Origin: JBBQZO01 sp038207625
GTDB taxonomy: Bacteria > Pseudomonadota > Gammaproteobacteria > Burkholderiales > Burkholderiaceae_D
Reading direction: 5' to 3'
Length of the DNA: 64,000 nucleotides
Assembly: GCA_038207625.1 (NCBI GenBank)
Contig: JBBQZO010000004.1
Location: 1 to 64,000, forward strand
Below are positions 59,858 to 64,000 of the stretch, piece by piece. The notes below the pieces were generated by a model. It did not search any database, had not been told where the DNA came from, and saw only the letters and a list, made by a program, of their open reading frames with translations. The first letter of the stretch is position 1, and the number at the start of each line of letters is the position of its first letter. A program made the position numbers and the translations under genes.

Positions 59858-61504
59858 TCAAAATGGGTGGTTATACGTTGCGCCAAAGTAACGCACGATG
59901 ATGTCGCCCGTCACCGTCGAGGCGGCGTACGGGTTGTAGATCACATTGAAAAAGCCGTCGCAGTTAAGGTTGCAGTCGCTGCGCGCCGGCACATTGTAGG
60001 TGCCGCGCATAAAGCTGCCGGTCAGGTTGATTTCCGCGCCGTGGTCCATTTTGTAGCTCAGGCCCAGGCTGCGCAGTTTGGTGTTGGGCAAGGGTGTCAG
60101 CAGGCTGATTTTGTCGCCCGGAACCGAACTCTTGCGTGGCTCGTAGCCGACCCGCAGCGCGATCTTCGGCGTTACATTGATTTGGGCGCCGAATTTGTAG
60201 CTGACGACGCTGCGAAAACCCATCGGAAAGGTGGCCTCGGCCGAATTGGCGTAGCCGAACAGGCGCGCCAACTCCAGCAGCTTGATGCTCTGGTCAAACT
60301 TGAGGTTCAGCGTGTTCCATTTCTTCCAGTCCGCGTAACCGGCGTCGACGTTCAGTTGCAGGTATTTGGAGAGCATCAGTTTCATGCCGACCTGGACCCG
60401 GAACGGAAACGGGATCGCCGCCGTCACGTTGCCCGTTTGCAGCTCCGGTATCTCCTGCGGCAAACCGCTCACGCCCGCGACGATCGGGCCCAGCAGGCTG
60501 CTGTTGAGCCCCTTGACGAACTGGCGCAGCATCGGATCGGTCCTGAACGCATACGTGCCGTGATACATGGTGGTGGCACCACCCTGATACACGGCGCCCA
60601 GCGCGAACCATGGACGCGGCTCCCACAGCACGCCCAGGTTGATGGTCGGATCGAACGAGGCATGCATGTCGATGTCGATATTGGCCGCCTTCTTGAACGG
60701 ATCGATCATCCCCTCCGGGCCGCCGCCGCACAGGCCGAAGGTCAGGTTGTCGATGACGGTGCCGTTGCCGCCGGGGCACAAGCCCTTTTGCAAGGCCCCG
60801 ACCGTGCCGAGCAGCTTGTTGGGCGCACGAAAATCGGTGTTGATGGCGAAGTTGCCCCAGGCGATAGGCACCGACACGCCGAAGCGCAACGTGTCCGAAG
60901 CCTTGTAGCCGATCGCCGGCGACAGATAGATCAGGCGCTGGATCATGATCAGGCGCCCGTCGAAGGCACCCGGGTCGGCCGGATCCTTGGTGCGGTCCAT
61001 GCTCATCGCCTGCGACACGTAGGACATGGTGGCGAAGGTGAATGGCGAACCGGGCGCGTTGTAGGACATGCCAAGGCCGGGCGCGGCCAGCGCCGGCAGG
61101 CGGTATTTCAACACGCCCAGAAACGGCAGCGCCAGCGCCTGGCGCACCGGGCCGGTGCTGGTGCCGTTCAGCGGATCCTTGGTGAAGCCGCCAATGTCCA
61201 GATCGGGCGCCGACTCGATGTGCGAGTGGGCCCGGATCGACGCCACCAGCAGCGTCGTCACTTCCTGAAAGCCGGTCAGGCGCGCCAGCCCGGCCGGATT
61301 GAAATGGATCGAGCCGATGCCGGGCGGGTCGGCCGTGACCGCGTTGCCCATCGCCATGGCGATCGGGTTGACGGCGATGTTGTCGGTAACGTCGGCGCGC
61401 GCGCCGGGCAGACAGGCGAAACTGCCGGCCGCGCAGGCGAGCAGGCCAAGCTGGCGCCGGCGCGCGCGCGCCGGCCGGGACGGGTGGGGGGGCGATGCGT
61501 TCAT
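59858..61504 (-). CDS. FadL/OmpP1-family outer-membrane barrel
   Basis: 548 residues; a long basic signal peptide ends GARA before DVTDNIAVNPIAMAMGNAVT. The family signature GIGSIHFNPAGLARLTGFQE is present, followed by many alternating strands (MSYNAPGSPF, LGVLWEPRPWFALGAVYQGG, LGLSYKMDHGAEINLTGSF) and a terminal aromatic residue (YNHPF). FadL proteins bring long-chain fatty acids or other hydrophobic compounds across the outer membrane. In this operon it could instead help secretion or export. Two Cys pairs (LCPGG/LCGGG, DCNLNCDGF) may form disulfides. It starts one base after the upstream stop. Confidence 0.85.
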   Translation of the reverse strand: MNASPPHPSRPARARRRQLGLLACAAGSFACLPGARADVTDNIAVNPIAMAMGNAVTADPPGIGSIHFNPAGLARLTGFQEVTTLLVASIRAHSHIESAPDLDIGGFTKDPLNGTSTGPVRQALALPFLGVLKYRLPALAAPGLGMSYNAPGSPFTFATMSYVSQAMSMDRTKDPADPGAFDGRLIMIQRLIYLSPAIGYKASDTLRFGVSVPIAWGNFAINTDFRAPNKLLGTVGALQKGLCPGGNGTVIDNLTFGLCGGGPEGMIDPFKKAANIDIDMHASFDPTINLGVLWEPRPWFALGAVYQGGATTMYHGTYAFRTDPMLRQFVKGLNSSLLGPIVAGVSGLPQEIPELQTGNVTAAIPFPFRVQVGMKLMLSKYLQLNVDAGYADWKKWNTLNLKFDQSIKLLELARLFGYANSAEATFPMGFRSVVSYKFGAQINVTPKIALRVGYEPRKSSVPGDKISLLTPLPNTKLRSLGLSYKMDHGAEINLTGSFMRGTYNVPARSDCNLNCDGFFNVIYNPYAASTVTGDIIVRYFGATYNHPF

Positions 61505-61505
61505 C

Positions 61506-62570
61506 TTACAGTGCCAGCGGCAAGCCCAGACTGATGCTCATATTCGGCGCGGCGGCGGTCATGCCGATGCCCACCGAGACGTTGACTGTCGTCTTCGGCG
61601 AGACCCGGTAGCCGGCCCCGATCGAGACGATGCCGGCGGTCTGGGTGGTGGTTTTGCCACGCGTGCCGCTGGCGAACAGCAGCGTCGAGCCCGACGAGAT
61701 CGATTCCTGGAACGAGAACGAGGTGGTGATCTTGTACGACAGCGCATACGCGAAGCCCATGCCGAAGCCAAAGCCCATGCCGGGACGCACCTCGTTGAGC
61801 ACCGAGCCAGAGAGGACCTGGTTCAGTTTGCGTGCGTGCAGACTGGACGACAGGTTCAGCGAGCCGAACAGGGCTACCGGGTCGACGATCTTGTTGACGT
61901 TGACGCCGACGTTGAACGCGGTCACGCCCGAGCCGGTCGCCAGGCCCTTGCCGGCATCGACCTTGAACGGACTGGTGCCAGAAGGAATGCGCACGCCGCC
62001 GGTGACGGTCAGCGAGGGCTCGTCGCGCTGCGCTTCGATCGGCTGCCAGCGCACGCCGCCGCCGATGTCGCCGATGGTGTGCGAGACGCCGGAAAAGGAG
62101 GGCGAATCGGAGTAACGGCTGATGAACGGCAGCGTCAGGCTGGTGGTGATGTTATTGCGCAGGCCATAGTCGACCAGCAAGGTGTTGGTGATGGTGTGCG
62201 AGTTGTTGTTTTCGATGCTAAACAGCGTGGCGGTGCCGGACGACAGGTCGGTGTTGATCTTTTCCTGACCGATATACGAATAGGTCAGATCGTAGTTCAG
62301 TTGCACCTTGCCGCGCTTGATCAGCGAATACTGCTTGTCGACGGCGCTCAGCGTGTCCTTGAGCAGCGTGGTCTGGTCGGTGTCGCCGGCTTTCTTGGCC
62401 AGCGCGTCGCGCACCGCATCGCTGGTGGCGGCGGCCGGCGCCGCAGCGGGACTGGTGGGCGCTGGCGCGGCGGGTGCGCTGACCGGCGCCGGCGGAATCT
62501 GTTGTGCCCAACCCGACTGGGGCAGGGCGATCAGGGCGGCGAGCAGCCCCAGCGATGGATGCATCTTCAT
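61506..62570 (-). CDS. Outer-membrane transporter, FapF/MetA-type barrel
   Basis: 354 residues from ATG 62570, with AAGGA upstream. After the signal peptide (LGLLAALIALPQSGWA) come an Ala/Pro-rich linker and a helical section (DQTTLLKDTLSAVDKQYSLI), then a barrel of repeated strands (VQLNYDLTYSYIGQEKI, VDYGLRNNITTSLTLPF, MGFGFGMGFAYALSYKITTS, SISLGLPLAL). This order of helical N-terminal region and 'phenol degradation MetA' type barrel is that of FapF, the amyloid secretion channel of Pseudomonas. The C39 peptidase gene directly upstream supports the comparison. Other MetA-type barrels of unknown use remain possible. Confidence 0.75.
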   Translation of the reverse strand: MKMHPSLGLLAALIALPQSGWAQQIPPAPVSAPAAPAPTSPAAAPAAATSDAVRDALAKKAGDTDQTTLLKDTLSAVDKQYSLIKRGKVQLNYDLTYSYIGQEKINTDLSSGTATLFSIENNNSHTITNTLLVDYGLRNNITTSLTLPFISRYSDSPSFSGVSHTIGDIGGGVRWQPIEAQRDEPSLTVTGGVRIPSGTSPFKVDAGKGLATGSGVTAFNVGVNVNKIVDPVALFGSLNLSSSLHARKLNQVLSGSVLNEVRPGMGFGFGMGFAYALSYKITTSFSFQESISSGSTLLFASGTRGKTTTQTAGIVSIGAGYRVSPKTTVNVSVGIGMTAAAPNMSISLGLPLAL

Positions 62571-62613
62571 GGGTAGTCCTTGATTTTGGAAAGGGGAAAG
62601 CGCGGCGCGCCGA

Positions 62614-63375
62614 TTAGTTTTTGTGGATCGAGACGCCGCCCTGGCCGTTGAGCAGGCGCTCCATCTGGTGCGCATTGTCGATCGGGCGCAGCAGCGCATG
62701 GTCCTTGACCCGGTCCATGTCGGTGACGCCCAGTTCGCTGTCGAGCAAGGCCAGTTTGCCGGCTAGCGGATGACCTTTTTTCGGATAGACGATGAACAGC
62801 GTGTTGCGATCCCACAGCGTGGCGAACTCCTTGACGGAGAACACGATGTTGCCCGCCGACGGATCGGCCAGGAACACCAGGCCGTCGCGCACGCCACGCA
62901 AAACCACGAAATGCTTGAATCCGGCATAATCGATGGGCACGATGGCGGGGTGCTCGAGCGTCAGCAAGTCGGCCATTTCGCCGCGAAAGCCCGCGCTCTC
63001 AACGCCGATCGAGGCGACGTAACGTTTCATGTCGAGCAGCGAGAAACCGCGCCGCTCGATAATCTTCTCCTTCTCGCCCTTGTCCATCATGCCTTCCATC
63101 GACTGCTGCTCGGTCACGTCGAGGCCCAGATGGTAGTGCAGGATGGTCACCAGCGCCGCCGAGCCGCAACTGTAGTCGTAGGCCTGGCGCGTGATGCTGC
63201 GGTACTTGAGTTCGGAGAACGGTTCGATATGCACGGGCGCGCTGCCGGGACCGCCGCCTACCATGGACTGCTGCAATTCGAATTGGTCGGCCGGGCGGTC
63301 GACCGGTTCGTGCTTGGCCAAAATACCGGAAATACCCATCAGGGCCGCCAGTATTCCCAGCAAAACTGTGTACAT
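62614..63375 (-). CDS. FapD-like C39 cysteine peptidase
   Basis: 253 residues from ATG 63375, with GAGGAG upstream. An N-terminal anchor or signal (YTVLLGILAALMGISGILA) precedes a C39 domain with Cys70 (AYDYSCGSAALVTILHYHLG), His155 (KHFVVLRGVRDG) and Asp171 (LADPSAG). ERRGFSLLDMKRYVAS also matches FapD. C39 peptidases cut leader peptides from secreted peptides or subunits; here the domain is periplasmic and separate from any ABC transporter, as in Fap clusters. It is the first gene of the operon. A C-terminal extension of about 60 residues has no recognised fold. Confidence 0.85.
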   Translation of the reverse strand: MYTVLLGILAALMGISGILAKHEPVDRPADQFELQQSMVGGGPGSAPVHIEPFSELKYRSITRQAYDYSCGSAALVTILHYHLGLDVTEQQSMEGMMDKGEKEKIIERRGFSLLDMKRYVASIGVESAGFRGEMADLLTLEHPAIVPIDYAGFKHFVVLRGVRDGLVFLADPSAGNIVFSVKEFATLWDRNTLFIVYPKKGHPLAGKLALLDSELGVTDMDRVKDHALLRPIDNAHQMERLLNGQGGVSIHKN

Positions 63376-63704
63376 AGTGTCTCCTCGGACAGACTGAACT
63401 GTCCTTCGTTTTTGGAAGCGCCGCGCGAAAAAAACGTGGCCGGCATCTGTGGCCGTGCTCACGTTTTCTTTGCCGCGCTCCGGTGGGAGTGCGGCGGTCG
63501 GCTTGCATGCTGACGCAGACCTGCCCGTTTCGCTGGAAAAAACCGGCAGGACGGCTGCGAGCGCATATAATCATTTTCTTGGCGGAAACGTCTCGATTTC
63601 GATACATTTCGGACAAAAGAGCCTCATTTTGGGTGCAGCAGGGTCTGATCGGTGCTATAAAACGCTGTCGTTTTTATCGAAAACTGCTCATTGGGATCTT
63701 GTCT
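63376..63704. promoter_or_regulatory. Divergent regulatory region of the C39 operon
   Basis: 329 bases between the C39 gene (minus) and the AraC-like gene (plus). Visible elements are an inverted repeat, GGACAG/CTGTCC (63387-63404), just before the C39 ribosome-binding site; a perfect TATAAT at 63566-63571 on the plus strand; and the imperfect palindrome ATAAAACG/CGTTTTTAT at 63657-63677. No gene is present in it. Confidence 0.5.
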
Positions 63705-64000
63705 GTGAAAACCTGGGAACGCATCAGTAACGCGCTCGGCGCCAAGCCCATCATCAGCGCGACCATCGCTGGCGACATGCCGCTGCGGGCCGAGCGTTAC
63801 ATCTTTCAGCTTAACGCCTGCGAGGTGCCGGCACTCGAATCGATGTTGTTGGCCAGTCACTTGGGGGGCGCGCGCGCCACGCTGGGGCGCAAACCGAGCA
63901 AGGCGTTCGACTTCATTCCCAGTTCCTCGGCCATTTTCCAGCCCGGCTTCCCCACCGCCTGGGCCTTCGGCGGTGCCGTCGACGTGGGTTTTTTCTATTT
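63705..64000 (+). CDS. Probable AraC-family regulator, 5' part
   Basis: Starts at GTG 63705 and runs open to the window end (about 98 codons). The residues FDFIPSSSAIFQPGF, then WAFGGAVDVGFFY, resemble the cupin-like N-terminal effector domain of AraC regulators, where a P-x-G segment precedes an arabinose-type barrel strand. The HTH part lies outside the window, so the assignment is provisional. It is divergent from the C39/barrel operon and may control it. Confidence 0.6.
   Translation, partial: MKTWERISNALGAKPIISATIAGDMPLRAERYIFQLNACEVPALESMLLASHLGGARATLGRKPSKAFDFIPSSSAIFQPGFPTAWAFGGAVDVGFFY

Noticed and set aside
1..64000. tRNA, rRNA, CRISPR arrays, insertion sequences, prophage or integron structures
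   Set aside because: Reading both strands gave no cloverleaf with CCA end, no spaced repeats, and no transposase or integrase product.

Overview
The window is GC-rich, densely packed chromosomal DNA from a Gram-negative betaproteobacterium, most likely Oxalobacteraceae (Massilia/Duganella/Janthinobacterium type). This rests on gene content and order: hemL-thiD-rubredoxin-pilGHIJ-chpA, yqgE-ruvX-pyrR-pyrB-pyrC', and gmhB-plsC-ygjP next to glyQ/glyS and the miaB-phoH-ybeY-corC-lnt block. Lipid A/LPS genes (waaA, waaC, gmhB), a TonB and outer-membrane barrels also fit. No rRNA, tRNA, CRISPR array, insertion sequence or prophage was seen.

Layout. 1-5.8 kb: the 3' end of an RNase II-family gene, a TonB-like gene, aroE, mtgA, a small membrane protein, corA, and a periplasmic binding-protein gene interrupted by an amber codon. 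6-11.9 kb: an HD-GYP-type protein, a DUF2306 membrane protein, an NRAMP-family transporter, hemL and thiD. 11.9-22.5 kb: rubredoxin and the Pil-Chp chemosensory operon of twitching motility (pilG, pilH, pilI, pilJ and a giant hybrid kinase, ChpA, of 2099 residues). 22.8-25 kb: lipocalin and photolyase. 25-29 kb: yqgE, ruvX, pyrR, pyrB and a metal-ligand-less dihydroorotase-like pyrC'. 29-42.6 kb is an envelope region: plsC, apaH, the rhamnose genes rfbBACD, a polyprenyl-phosphate sugar-phosphate transferase, an H-NS-like protein, phosphomannomutase, waaC, waaA, ygjP, a second plsC and gmhB. 42.6-51.1 kb (minus strand): glyS, glyQ, lnt, corC, ybeY, phoH, miaB. 51.1-57.8 kb: small unknown genes, a lone HTH protein, an HDOD pair, a sensor kinase, a metallo-beta-lactamase-fold lipoprotein and a DUF1697 protein.

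The most unusual section is 57.8-64 kb. A tight minus-strand operon encodes a C39-type cysteine peptidase resembling FapD, a FapF/MetA-type beta-barrel, a FadL-type barrel, a DUF2059-like exported protein, and a protein joining a GspE/MshE N-terminal domain to an internal signal-peptide-like segment, a leader-like motif and a beta-rich tail. A divergent AraC-like regulator gene, cut by the window end, sits upstream, and a tiny PEP-CTERM protein gene sits downstream. The set looks like a variant of the Fap (functional amyloid) or Acinetobacter Fil secretion clusters without a recognisable repeat-containing fibril subunit here. It is the best candidate for an undescribed system. Assignments come from reading motifs and context; no database search was run.
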